DNA of 64,000 nt. Origin: Pseudomonas berkeleyensis. Lineage in GTDB: Bacteria; Pseudomonadota; Gammaproteobacteria; Pseudomonadales; Pseudomonadaceae. The notes beneath the pieces are model-generated. The model did no database searches. It was given only the letters and a program-made list of their open reading frames with translations, and was not told the origin of the DNA. Of the stretch, positions 53,701 to 62,510 are shown in pieces. The position numbers and the translations under genes are program-made. The stretch covers positions 1,798,001 through 1,862,000 of the forward strand of contig NZ_CP059139.1 in the NCBI RefSeq assembly GCF_014109765.1, read 5' to 3'. Within the stretch, counting starts at the first letter, position 1; each line of letters opens with the position of its first letter.

Positions 53701-54510
53701 ATGAGCACAGACGATCAGCGATTCGGCGGCATAGCCCGGCTTTATGGCCAGGAGGGCTATCAGCGCCTGGCAGCGGCGCACGTGGCGGTGGTCGGCATCG
53801 GTGGTGTCGGCTCCTGGGCGGCCGAGGCCCTGGCGCGTTCGGGGGTGGGTGAGATTTCCCTGTTCGACCTGGATGACGTCTGCATCACCAACACCAACCG
53901 TCAGGTGCATGCCGTCGAAGGCGCGGTGGGCAAGGCCAAGGTCGATGAGATGGCTGCGCGCATCCGCGCCATCAATCCGGCCTGCGTGGTGCACGCCGTG
54001 GCGGACTTCGTCACCCGCGAAACCATGGCCGAGTACATCACCGAACAGCTCGACGGGGTGATCGACTGCATCGACAGCGTACCGGCCAAGGCGGCGCTGA
54101 TTGCCTGGTGCAAGCGACGCAAGATTCAGATCGTCACCACTGGCGGTGCTGGTGGGCAGGTCGACCCGACGCAGATTCAGGTCACCGATCTGAACAAGAC
54201 CTTCAACGACCCACTGGCAGCCAAGGTGCGCAGCATGCTGCGCCGCGACTATGGCTTTTCCCGTACGCCGGGGCGCACCTACAGCGTGCCCTGTGTGTTT
54301 TCCACCGAGCAATTACGTTATCCCAAGCCGGACGGTACGGTCTGCCAGGCCAAGGGTTTCGTCGGTGAGGGCGTGAAACTGGACTGTGCGGGTGGTTTCG
54401 GCGCCGTGATGATGGTCACCGCCAGCTTTGGCATGGCTGCTGCGGCCAAGCTGGTGGACAAGCTGGTGGCTGGGGCTCGGCGTCCGGCAGAGCGCAAACC
54501 GGTTGCGTGA
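53701..54510 (+). CDS. tcdA: tRNA threonylcarbamoyladenosine dehydratase TcdA (CsdL)
   Basis: A 269-residue E1-like (ThiF/MoeB) enzyme that uses ATP to close t6A in tRNA to the cyclic form. ATP-binding loop AVVGIGGVGSWAAEALARSG (residues about 29-48) and the acidic IDCIDSVPAKAALIAWC follow the family. The sulfur carrier route runs through CsdA-CsdE, encoded nearby. The ATG at 53701 follows GGGGGTGAG. Confidence 0.92.
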   Translation: MSTDDQRFGGIARLYGQEGYQRLAAAHVAVVGIGGVGSWAAEALARSGVGEISLFDLDDVCITNTNRQVHAVEGAVGKAKVDEMAARIRAINPACVVHAVADFVTRETMAEYITEQLDGVIDCIDSVPAKAALIAWCKRRKIQIVTTGGAGGQVDPTQIQVTDLNKTFNDPLAAKVRSMLRRDYGFSRTPGRTYSVPCVFSTEQLRYPKPDGTVCQAKGFVGEGVKLDCAGGFGAVMMVTASFGMAAAAKLVDKLVAGARRPAERKPVA

Positions 54511-54808
54511 TAAACCGTCGCAGGCGAGTGATGGCCTCACTTGTACTACTGCGGCAAGGTGACCGCCAGAGGCACCCGTCCACAAAGGCGGGCGTGTGCG
54601 TGGTACTTGACTATGCTGGGCCAAAGGAGTGGCAGCAGTTGGCGAGGCAGGATGCATGGCCTGTTGTTGGAATTTGAGGTGTTCTGTGTCGTACCTGTTC
54701 TCTGTTGCCCGCCATTCTTGGCGGCAACCCTGCGGGCCGTCGCAGTGCGACGTCAAAAAACGCTCCCGGCGTTTTATTTGCGTCTCGCTGAGAGGGCCTC
54801 GGGCACGG
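54511..54808. other. 298-bp stretch before the periplasmic-binding-protein gene
   Basis: No separate gene is supported. The frame of the next gene stays open upstream of 54809, so its true start could be earlier than proposed, but the translated upstream sequence is not signal-like. Confidence 0.35.
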
Positions 54809-55609
54809 ATGCTCGCCTCTCTGGCGCTGTCTGCGTTGTTGGCCGCCCTGATCTCGGTGCCGGCTCAGGCCGAACTGCAGAAAGTGCGTATCGGCACTGG
54901 CGACTGGGCGCCCTATATCGATCAGGAGCGCCCTGATGGCGGCGCTTTGGGGCGTCTGGTCAGTGCCGTATTCGCTGATGTCGGCTACGCCGTCGAATAC
55001 ATCTTCCATCCCTGGGATCGCAACGTATTGATGCTGCAGCAGGGGCATTTGAACGCGATCATGCCCTACAGCTGTACGCCCAGTCGGCTCAACTACGGTG
55101 TCTGCAGCGACCCGATGGTGCGTGGAGAGATCGTGCTGTTCTATCGCCGTGACCATGCCTTCGACTGGACGACCGTCGATGATCTGCTGAATTACCGCAT
55201 CGGTACGACTCTGGGCTATTCCTACGGCCCGGCATTCGACGCGGCCATGCAGGCCGGGCGCTTGAACGTGGAGCAGAGCGGCAAGGAAGACACCAGCTTC
55301 CGACTGCTGGAGCTGGGGCGTATCGACCTGCACCCGCAGGATCGTGCGGTTGGCTACGCAATGCTGCGTCGTCTGTTTCCCAAGGATAGCGGCAACATCG
55401 TCCACCATCCCCGTCAGTTGAATACCGAGCCGCTGCGCCTGATGTTCCGCAAGGACGACGCCGAGGGCGCCGAGTTGTTGCAGCAGTTCAACGTCAGCCT
55501 GCGCCGCTTCGCCGAGCGCGGTGATCTGCAGCGTTTGCAGCAGGCACTCAACACTGGCAACGCCGATGAGTGGCGACCCAGTGCGCCGGCTCAGGCGGTG
55601 CTGGATTGA
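54809..55609 (+). CDS. Periplasmic amino-acid-type substrate-binding protein (SBP_bac_3)
   Basis: A 266-residue secreted protein: signal peptide MLASLALSALLAALISVPAQA, then KVRIGTGDWAPYIDQERPDGGALGRLVSAVFADVGYAVEY, the usual opening of family-3 binding proteins, with two cysteines at about 97-107. No permease or ATPase gene is adjacent, so it may act as a sensor or scavenger without a linked ABC transporter. The ATG at 54809 is the one that leaves a clean signal peptide. Confidence 0.83.
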   Translation: MLASLALSALLAALISVPAQAELQKVRIGTGDWAPYIDQERPDGGALGRLVSAVFADVGYAVEYIFHPWDRNVLMLQQGHLNAIMPYSCTPSRLNYGVCSDPMVRGEIVLFYRRDHAFDWTTVDDLLNYRIGTTLGYSYGPAFDAAMQAGRLNVEQSGKEDTSFRLLELGRIDLHPQDRAVGYAMLRRLFPKDSGNIVHHPRQLNTEPLRLMFRKDDAEGAELLQQFNVSLRRFAERGDLQRLQQALNTGNADEWRPSAPAQAVLD

Positions 55610-55636
55610 CCTACATGTCTCCCAAGAGTCCCAAAC

Positions 55637-56107
55637 ATGACCAATAACGATGTGCTGCGTAGCCTGCGCTACCTGCTGAATATCAGCGACGCCAGGCTGG
55701 CATCGCTGTGCGAGCTGGCGGACTACCCCGTAGCACCGAGTCTGATTTCCGCTTGTCTGTTGCCAGAGGACGATGCCGGCTATCAATCCTGCAACGATGT
55801 GCTGCTGGCGCATGTGCTCGAGGGGCTGGTGTTCTACAAGCGCGGCAAGGATGAAAGCCGGCCGCCTATGCCGGTGGCCAAGCGCCTGAGCAACAACATC
55901 GTGCTGAAGAAGCTGCGGGTGGCTTTCGAGCTGCGCGATGACGATATCCAGGCCATTCTGCAATTGGCTGACTTGCCGATGACCAAGGCCGAACTCGGCG
56001 CATTGTTCCGCGCGCCGGGGCACAAGCACTACCGGGAGTGCGGCGACCAGATTCTGCGCAATTTCCTGCGTGGGCTGACGCTGCGCGAGCGCGGTTGCGC
56101 TGCATAG
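55637..56107 (+). CDS. DUF1456 protein, YehS-like
   Basis: A 156-residue protein of two tandem helical repeats: NDVLRSLRYLLNISDARLASLCELADYP and NNIVLKKLRVAFELRDDDIQAILQLADLP, each about 65 residues, as in E. coli YehS. Short linker sequence KRGKDESRPPMPVAKRLS separates them. Function unknown. It follows the binding-protein gene with a 27-base gap and may share its transcript. Confidence 0.9.
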   Translation: MTNNDVLRSLRYLLNISDARLASLCELADYPVAPSLISACLLPEDDAGYQSCNDVLLAHVLEGLVFYKRGKDESRPPMPVAKRLSNNIVLKKLRVAFELRDDDIQAILQLADLPMTKAELGALFRAPGHKHYRECGDQILRNFLRGLTLRERGCAA

Positions 56108-56125
56108 AGCGGCGTTGTGAGTTGC

Positions 56126-56536
56126 CTAGCTGGCGAGCTCGCGCATGCGTTGCAGCACGGCATTGAGGCCATTGCTGCGCGAAGGCGAGAGTTGACGTTG
56201 CAGGCCCAACTGGTGGAACCAGTCGACCAGGTCGAGCTCGCTCAGTTCTTCCCCGTTCAAGCCTTCGACACGTACCAGCAGCACGGCGAGCAGGCCGCGC
56301 AGCAGGCGAGCGTCACTGGTCGCGCGAAAGTGCCACTTGCCATCGCGTTGTTCGGCTAGCAGCCAGACCAGGCTTTCGCAGCCGTGCACGCGATTGTCTT
56401 CCCGGCGTTCTTCATCGCTGAGCGGTTCGAGGCGCTCGCCCCATTGCATCAGCAAGCGCGCACGTTGCTCCCAGCCGGGGCAGTTGCTGAAGGCCTTCAG
56501 TGCGTCCTGGGCGGCGGGTGGTATGTTTTCCGTCAC
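56126..56536 (-). CDS. csdE: CsdE, SufE-type sulfur acceptor for CsdA
   Basis: A 136-residue SufE-family protein. The acceptor Cys is in NRVHGCESLVWLLAEQ (about residue 54); WEQRARLLMQWGERLEPL opens the domain. It takes the persulfide from CsdA and hands it on. Its start overlaps the end of csdA by four bases, so the pair is co-expressed. Confidence 0.9.
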   Translation of the reverse strand: MTENIPPAAQDALKAFSNCPGWEQRARLLMQWGERLEPLSDEERREDNRVHGCESLVWLLAEQRDGKWHFRATSDARLLRGLLAVLLVRVEGLNGEELSELDLVDWFHQLGLQRQLSPSRSNGLNAVLQRMRELAS

Positions 56537-57738
56537 CGCAGAAGCTCCAGGGCGCTATCCAGTGCGCTGAAGAATCGCTGCAGGTCGTCGCCATCGTTGT
56601 ACAGGCCCAGCGAAACACGAATCGCCCCACTCAGGCCCAGGCCTTTCATCAGCGGCATGGCGCAGTGGTGCCCGGCGCGCACGGCGATGCCCTGTTCACT
56701 GAGCAGGTGAGCCAGGTCGGCGTTATGCACGCCATCGACATGAAAGCAGGCAAGGGCCAGTCGAGGCTCACCCACCAGGCGCACACCCTGGCGGCTGGCG
56801 AGACCTGCCAGCAGTTCTCCGTGCAGTGCTGTTTCATGAGCGGCTACGGCGGCGTGATCCAGGTTGTTCAGCCAGTCCAGCGCCGCGCCCAGGGCGATGA
56901 CCGCCGAGACCGCTGGTGTGCCGGCCTCGAAACCCAGGGGCGCAGGGCGAAAACGCGCATCCTGGTAATCGGCGTCCAGCACCATTTCACCGCCGAACTG
57001 CCAGTGCTGGAGCCTGCTCAGGGCATCGCTGCGGCCGTAGAGCAGGCCGACCCCGTCCGGGCCATAGAGTTTGTGCGACGAGCAGACGTAGAAGTCGCAG
57101 CCCAGCGCCTGCAAGTCGTGGCGGCCATGCACGGCGCCTTGGGCACCGTCGACCACGGTGATGGCGCCTTGCGCGCGGGCCAGGGCCAGCAACTCTGCCA
57201 GCGGCTGCCAGCGGCCAATCACGTTGGACAGTTGCGAGGCCGCCAGCAGGCGAGTGCGTGGGCTGATCAGCCTGGCGGCTGCGCTCAGGTCGATATCGCC
57301 TGCATCGTTCAGCGGCAACACCACCAGTTCAAGGTCGAGGCGCTTGGCCAGTTGCTGCCAGGGCAGCAGGTTGGCGTGGTGCTCCAGGGCGCTGATGACG
57401 ATCTGCTCGCCAGGCGACAGGAGGTGCTGCAGGCCGTAGGCAAGCAGGTTGAGCGACTCGGTGCTGCCGCGGGTGAAGAGGATTTCATTGGCGCTAGCGG
57501 CATTCAGCCATTGTGTGGCTTTGCTCCGCGTGGTCTCGAAAGCACGTGTGGCGCGTTCGCCTGGCAGGTGCTGAGCGCGGTGCACGTTGGCTACGCCACC
57601 AGCCAGGTAGGCGAGCAGGGCGTCCAGCACCGCCTGCGGTTTTTGCGCGGTGGCGGCGCTGTCCAGATAGGTCTGGCCTTCGGCCTCGAGGGCGAGAATG
57701 CCGGGGAAGTCGGCGCGCCAGGGGGAGATCAGTGACAT
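56533..57738 (-). CDS. csdA: Cysteine desulfurase CsdA
   Basis: A 401-residue PLP enzyme of the SufS/CsdA type. SSHKLYGPDGVGLLYG holds the PLP lysine (about 224) and AGHHCAMPLM the catalytic cysteine (about 355). It removes sulfur from cysteine to form a persulfide for Fe-S or tRNA modification. It pairs with CsdE; TcdA lies a few genes away, fitting its role in tRNA cyclisation. Confidence 0.93.
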   Translation of the reverse strand: MSLISPWRADFPGILALEAEGQTYLDSAATAQKPQAVLDALLAYLAGGVANVHRAQHLPGERATRAFETTRSKATQWLNAASANEILFTRGSTESLNLLAYGLQHLLSPGEQIVISALEHHANLLPWQQLAKRLDLELVVLPLNDAGDIDLSAAARLISPRTRLLAASQLSNVIGRWQPLAELLALARAQGAITVVDGAQGAVHGRHDLQALGCDFYVCSSHKLYGPDGVGLLYGRSDALSRLQHWQFGGEMVLDADYQDARFRPAPLGFEAGTPAVSAVIALGAALDWLNNLDHAAVAAHETALHGELLAGLASRQGVRLVGEPRLALACFHVDGVHNADLAHLLSEQGIAVRAGHHCAMPLMKGLGLSGAIRVSLGLYNDGDDLQRFFSALDSALELLR

Positions 57739-57749
57739 GAGGGCCTATC

Positions 57750-57813
57750 CCGTAGGGTGCGCCATGCGCACCGGGGCGCGCATGGGCTTGTGGTGCGCAC
57801 GGCGCACCCTACG
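57750..57813. repeat. REP pair between csdA and dapD
   Basis: CCGTAGGGTGCGCCATGCGC (from 57750) faces TGGTGCGCACGGCGCACC (from 57791). It lies just beyond the dapD stop, upstream of csdA. Confidence 0.78.
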
Positions 57814-57818
57814 TGGGA

Positions 57819-58853
57819 TCAGTTGTGGGCGTGCAGGGCTTCGTTCAGCTCAATAGCCGACTTGTGGGTCTTGCACTCCACGGCGCCGGTCAGCGAGTTG
57901 CGACGGAACAGCAGATCCGGCTGGCCAGCCAGCTCGCGTGCTTTGACCACCTTGACCAGGGCGTTGCCCTCGTCGAGCAGGTTCACCTTGGTACCAGCGG
58001 TGATGTACAGGCCGGCCTCGACGGTGTTGCGGTCACCCAGCGGGATACCGATACCGGCGTTGGCACCGATCAGGCAGCCTTCACCGACACTGATGATGAT
58101 GTTGCCGCCACCGGACAGGGTGCCCATGGTCGAGCAGCCGCCGCCGAGATCCGAACCCTTGCCGACGAATACGCCGGCGGAGACGCGGCCTTCGATCATG
58201 CCCGGGCCTTCGGTGCCGCCGTTGAAGTTGACGAAACCCTCGTGCATCACGGTGGTGCCTTCACCGATGTAGGCGCCCAGACGCACGCGCGCGCTGTCGG
58301 CGATACGCACGCCAGCCGGTACCACGTAGTCGGTCATTTTCGGGAACTTGTCCACCGAGAACACTTCCAGCATGTTGCCCTTCAGGCGTGCTTCCAACTG
58401 ACGCTCGGCCAGTTCGGCCAGGTCGACGGCACCTTGGCTGGTCCAGGCGACATTGGGCAGCAGGGGGAAGATACCAGCCAGGCTCAGGCCATGCGGCTTG
58501 ACCAGGCGGTGCGACAGCAGGTGCAGTTTGAGATAGGCCTCGGGCGTGCTGCTCAGCGCGGCGTCTTCGGCCAGGAACGTGGCCACCAGCGGATTGTGGC
58601 TTTCAGCCAGACGGGTCAGCAGGGCCGCTTGGGCGGCGTCGATGCCTTTCAGCGCTTCGGCCAGCTCACCCGCTTGAGTGGTGGAGAAGGCGATGGCCTG
58701 GTTGCCGCCCTGGTAGCCGAGTTTCTCGGCAGCCTTGGCCACCAGCTCGCTGGCAGGGTTGAGCAGCGGCAGGGCGTAGAAGACTTCCAGCCAGGCGCCT
58801 TGGCGATTTTGGGTGCCGACACCGAAAGCAATGCTGAACAGAGAGGTGGTCAT
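57819..58853 (-). CDS. dapD: Tetrahydrodipicolinate N-succinyltransferase
   Basis: A 344-residue enzyme of lysine and cell-wall diaminopimelate synthesis. The left-handed beta helix is visible as hexapeptide repeats from about residue 180: VRIADSARVRLGAYIGEGTTVMHEGFVNFNGG, GRVSAGVFVGKGSDLGGG, GGNIIISVGEGCLIGANAGIGIPLGD. This is the long DapD form with an N-terminal alpha domain. ATG 58853 follows CAAGGAAACC. Confidence 0.94.
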   Translation of the reverse strand: MTTSLFSIAFGVGTQNRQGAWLEVFYALPLLNPASELVAKAAEKLGYQGGNQAIAFSTTQAGELAEALKGIDAAQAALLTRLAESHNPLVATFLAEDAALSSTPEAYLKLHLLSHRLVKPHGLSLAGIFPLLPNVAWTSQGAVDLAELAERQLEARLKGNMLEVFSVDKFPKMTDYVVPAGVRIADSARVRLGAYIGEGTTVMHEGFVNFNGGTEGPGMIEGRVSAGVFVGKGSDLGGGCSTMGTLSGGGNIIISVGEGCLIGANAGIGIPLGDRNTVEAGLYITAGTKVNLLDEGNALVKVVKARELAGQPDLLFRRNSLTGAVECKTHKSAIELNEALHAHN

Positions 58854-58891
58854 GAAATGGTTTCCTTGCAACGAAATCGGGGTGAGATTGA

Positions 58892-59239
58892 TCAGGCCAA
58901 TGCGGCTTGGTAGCTATCCGGCTTGAAGCCGACCAGGGTCTTGTCGCCCAGCTCGAGTACCGGGCGCTTGATCATCGACGGTTGGGCCAGCATCAGGTCG
59001 ATGGCCTTGGCCTGGTCGAGATCGGCTTTCTGCGCGTCATCCAGTTTGCGGAAGGTGGTGCCGGCGCGGTTCAGGATGGTTTCCCAGCCGTGCTCGTTGC
59101 ACCACTTCTCCAGGCTGGCGCGGTCGATGCCCGCGCTCTTGTAATCGTGGAAGGCGTACTCGACCTTGTGCTCGTCGAGCCAGGTGCGAGCCTTCTTCAT
59201 GGTGTCGCAAGCTTTGATGCCGTAGAGGACGTAACTCAT
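58892..59239 (-). CDS. ArsC/Spx-family reductase, YffB-like
   Basis: A 115-residue thioredoxin-fold protein: MSYVLYGIKACDTMKKARTWLDEHKVEYAFHDYKSAG, with a single Cys at position 11, like YffB, and RPVLELGDKTLVGFKPDSYQAAL at the end. YffB binds glutathione and may act as a thiol reductase. The lone Cys excludes classic two-Cys arsenate reductase chemistry. AGGAAG precedes the ATG. It lies directly upstream of dapD on the same strand, with 38 bases between. Confidence 0.88.
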   Translation of the reverse strand: MSYVLYGIKACDTMKKARTWLDEHKVEYAFHDYKSAGIDRASLEKWCNEHGWETILNRAGTTFRKLDDAQKADLDQAKAIDLMLAQPSMIKRPVLELGDKTLVGFKPDSYQAALA

Positions 59240-59535
59240 TGCACTTCCTATGTATCTGGCACCCCACTGGGCGGGTGCGGTCTGTCTTCGAAATTTGGCC
59301 GGCCATTATGCCATGTGTGCCCGATAGCGTCTCTGTTGGGCCAGCGTGTTACAGATAGCTCATGACGGCAAAGTCAGCCATGAACAGCCGCGACGCGCAG
59401 CAGTTCTGCGGCGCTTTTTCGGTTGTCGAAATCTCGGGTCGGGCTGCTGCATTACTTTGGTCATACTTTGAAACATGGCTCGCATCGTCGACGCGCGAGT
59501 CTCTAGAATGAGCCTATCTTCCTTGAGGCTGGCCC
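59240..59535. other. Divergent 296-bp promoter region
   Basis: Holds the promoters of the yffB-like/dapD transcript and of the Na+/H+ antiporter gene. I see no repeat or gene. Confidence 0.4.
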
Positions 59536-61170
59536 ATGCAACTCCTCTACACCATCCTGATCATGTTGCTGGTGGTGAGCGGTACCCGTATCACCGCCCA
59601 GTTCATTCCACTTCCGTTGCCGCTGTTGCAGATACTGATCGGCGCCTTGCTGGCGATTCCCGTGCTGGGGCTGCATGTGCGTCTGGAGCCGGAGCTGTTC
59701 CTGCTGTTGTTCATCCCGCCGCTGTTGTTCGTCGATGGCTGGCGCATGCCCAAAGGGCAGTTCCGCCAGTTGCGCACGCCGATTCTGCTGTTGGCCTTCG
59801 CCCTGGTGTTCTTCACCATTCTGGGGGCCGGTTATTTCATTCACTGGTTGCTGCCGCAGGTGCCGCTGGCGGCCTGCTTCGCCTTGGCTGCCGTGCTGTC
59901 GCCCACCGACGCGGTGGCCGTGTCGGCGATCACTCACGGGCGCCTGCCCGCCACCCTGAACAACCTGCTGCAGGGCGAGGCGCTGATGAACGATGCCTCT
60001 GGCCTGGTGGCCTTCAAGTTCGCGGTGGCGGCGACGCTGACCGGGTTTTTCTCGATCAGTGACGCCAGCCTGCAGTTCGTCCTGGTGGCTGTCGGCGGGT
60101 TGCTGGTCGGCGTCGCGCTGAGCTATCTGCTGGGGCGCCTGCGCGCCTGGATGATCGGCCGCGGCTGGGAAGATCCGGCGCCGCATGTGCTGTTGCTTCT
60201 GCTGCTGCCATTCGCCGCCTATGTGGCTGCCGAGCACCTGGGGCTGTCCGGCATTCTGTCCGCAGTGGCGGCTGGCATGATGCAGAGCCGGCTGGATCTG
60301 CTGCCGCGGCAAACCACCACGCGAATGCTCAATCGCAGCGTGTGGACGCTGCTGGAATTCACCTTCAATGGCTTGATCTTCCTGCTGCTGGGGCTACAAC
60401 TGCCGGACATCCTTGGCGCGGCGCTGGGCTCGCATGACGACTCCTGGTCTTTTGCGCTGTGGGCGTTGCTGTGCGTGGTGGCGATCTATGCCGTGATGAT
60501 GTTGCTGCGCTTTGTCTGGGTGTATAGCTACTGGCGTGCGTCCGGTGCATTTCGGCGCTGGCGAGGGTTGCCGACACGGTTTGCCGGGCAGTCGCGGGTG
60601 GCGCTCAGTGCAGTGCTGACCCTGGGCGGTGTGCGTGGGGCTGTCACCTTGGCGGGCGTGATGTCGCTGCCGTTGCTGCTCAATAGTGGTGAGGCCTTCC
60701 CGGAGCGGGATCTGCTGATCCTGATCGCTGCCGGTGTGATTCTGCTGTCACTGCTGGTGGCCAGTGCCGCGTTGCCGCGAATCCTGCCGCTACTGCCGCA
60801 AGACAATGCGGCGTTGCATGAGCGTGAGCTGAACCGGCATCGCGCCAAGGTGCTGGAGTCGGCCATTCGCTATCTGGAGCGCGAGGACGAACGTGCGGCG
60901 GACGCCGATGGCGCCATCGCGTCGGTCGAGATCAAGGCCAAGTTGATGAGCGAATACCGTGACCTGTTATCACGTACCCGTGATACCGAAGAGTTGCGTG
61001 AGGATCAGCGCGAGATGGATCGCATGGAATACCGCATGCGCTTGCAGGCGCTGCGCACCCAGCGTCTGGAGCTGTACCGGATGCGCAAGGACAACGAGCT
61101 GGACGATGACCTGCTGAGCGAGATCCTGCGTGACCTGGATATCGCCGAGGCGCGCTTGCACAAGGGCTGA
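59536..61170 (+). CDS. CPA1-family Na(+)/H(+) antiporter
   Basis: A 544-residue inner-membrane protein with about 12 helices (1-415) and a long acidic-basic helical cytosolic tail (about 420-544, with ERELNRHRAKVLESAIRYLEREDER). Core ion-site motifs are LSPTDAVAVSAITHG, LMNDASGLVAFKFAVAATL and GVRGAVTLAGVMSLPLLL. Members exchange sodium or potassium for protons in pH and salt homeostasis. GAGG lies before the ATG. Confidence 0.92.
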   Translation: MQLLYTILIMLLVVSGTRITAQFIPLPLPLLQILIGALLAIPVLGLHVRLEPELFLLLFIPPLLFVDGWRMPKGQFRQLRTPILLLAFALVFFTILGAGYFIHWLLPQVPLAACFALAAVLSPTDAVAVSAITHGRLPATLNNLLQGEALMNDASGLVAFKFAVAATLTGFFSISDASLQFVLVAVGGLLVGVALSYLLGRLRAWMIGRGWEDPAPHVLLLLLLPFAAYVAAEHLGLSGILSAVAAGMMQSRLDLLPRQTTTRMLNRSVWTLLEFTFNGLIFLLLGLQLPDILGAALGSHDDSWSFALWALLCVVAIYAVMMLLRFVWVYSYWRASGAFRRWRGLPTRFAGQSRVALSAVLTLGGVRGAVTLAGVMSLPLLLNSGEAFPERDLLILIAAGVILLSLLVASAALPRILPLLPQDNAALHERELNRHRAKVLESAIRYLEREDERAADADGAIASVEIKAKLMSEYRDLLSRTRDTEELREDQREMDRMEYRMRLQALRTQRLELYRMRKDNELDDDLLSEILRDLDIAEARLHKG

Positions 61171-61231
61171 GCGCGCTATTCGGTCGATGATCCCGGATTG
61201 CATCCGGGCTACGGGCGGGTAAATGCGGGTC

Positions 61232-61255
61232 ACGTAGGGTGCGCCGTGCGCACCG
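61232..61255. repeat. Single REP element (GTGCGC family)
   Basis: ACGTAGGGTGCGCCGTGCGC then ACCG, one copy, between the convergent antiporter and dapC genes. A short CCCGGATTGCATCCGGG hairpin (61193-61209) lies just before it. Confidence 0.72.
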
Positions 61256-61298
61256 CTTCTTCAGGCCGATTCAGCTTGTGGTCGCGCGTACCGAATCG

Positions 61299-62495
61299 TC
61301 AGGTACTGCGAATGAAACGCGCGATCCGCTCGGCTGCTTCGATGCATTCGGCCAGCGGCGCAACCAGCGCCATGCGCACGCGACCGGCCCCCGGATTGAC
61401 ACCATTCACTTCGCGCGACAGGTACGAGCCGGGCACCACGGTCACATGCTCGCTGACGAACAGATCGCGGGTGAAGTGGGTGTCGTCACCCGGAGTGCGG
61501 GCCCACAGGTAGAAACCACCATCAGGGCGCTGCACGTCCATCACCGGGCCGAGAATGTCCAGCACGGCATCGAACTTCTCGCGGTACATGTCGCGGTTGG
61601 CGCGTACATGCGCCTCGTCGTTCCACGCGGCGACGCTGGCCAGCTGGGTTTGTACCGGCATGGCGCAGCCGTGGTAGGTGCGATACAGCAGGAAGTGCTT
61701 GAGAATGTCAGCATCGCCAGCCACGAAGCCGGAGCGCAGGCCTGGCAGGTTGGAGCGCTTGGACAGGCTGTGGAACACCACGCAGCGTTTGAAATCACTG
61801 CGGCCCAGCTCGGCGCAGGCACTCAACAGGCCGGGTGGTGGCGCGTCTTCGTCGAAGTACAGCTCGCTGTAGCATTCGTCGGCGGCGATGACGAAGTCAT
61901 GCTTATCGGCCAGGGCGATCAGCTTCTTCAGGGTGTCGAGCGGAATCAGTGCGCCAGTGGGGTTGCCCGGTGAGCACAGGAACAGGATCTGGCAGCGTTG
62001 CCAGACCCCGCTCGGCACGGCGTCGAAATCCGGATTGAAGCCGTGAGCTTCCAGGCAGGGCAGGTAGTGCGGCTCGGCGCCGGCGAGAAACGCCGCACCT
62101 TCGTAGATCTGGTAGAACGGGTTGGGGCTGACCACCAGGCCCTGGGCATTGCGGTCGACCACGGCCTGGGTGAAGGCGAACAGCGCTTCACGGGTGCCGT
62201 TGACCGGCAGCACATGGCGCGCTGCATCCAGCCAGCCTTGCGGTACGCCGAAGCGGCGTTCGCACCAGGTGGCGATGCTCTGGCGCAGCTCTGGCAGGCC
62301 CAGCGTGGTGGGGTATACCGCCAGCTTGTCGAGGTTGTCGGTCAGCGCCTTGCCGACGAACTCCGGCGAGCGGTGCTTGGGCTCGCCAATGGACAGGGCG
62401 ATGGGGCGCTTGTCCGCCGCAGGCTGCACGTTGCCGAGCAGTTCACGGAGTTTCTCGAAGGGATAGGGCTGGAGCTGGTCGAGAGCTGGATTCAT
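61299..62495 (-). CDS. dapC: Succinyldiaminopimelate aminotransferase
   Basis: A 398-residue fold-type I PLP aminotransferase. LSIGEPKHRSPEFVGKAL opens it; SPGNPTGALIPLDTLKKL, AADECYSELYFDE and HSLSKRSNLPGLRSGFVAG (PLP Lys) are the class signatures. The position next to glnD and near dapD supports the DapC role in the succinylase branch. It ends close to the antiporter gene, which runs towards it. Confidence 0.93.
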   Translation of the reverse strand: MNPALDQLQPYPFEKLRELLGNVQPAADKRPIALSIGEPKHRSPEFVGKALTDNLDKLAVYPTTLGLPELRQSIATWCERRFGVPQGWLDAARHVLPVNGTREALFAFTQAVVDRNAQGLVVSPNPFYQIYEGAAFLAGAEPHYLPCLEAHGFNPDFDAVPSGVWQRCQILFLCSPGNPTGALIPLDTLKKLIALADKHDFVIAADECYSELYFDEDAPPPGLLSACAELGRSDFKRCVVFHSLSKRSNLPGLRSGFVAGDADILKHFLLYRTYHGCAMPVQTQLASVAAWNDEAHVRANRDMYREKFDAVLDILGPVMDVQRPDGGFYLWARTPGDDTHFTRDLFVSEHVTVVPGSYLSREVNGVNPGAGRVRMALVAPLAECIEAAERIARFIRST

Positions 62496-62510
62496 CGGTA
62501 CGTCCGGAAA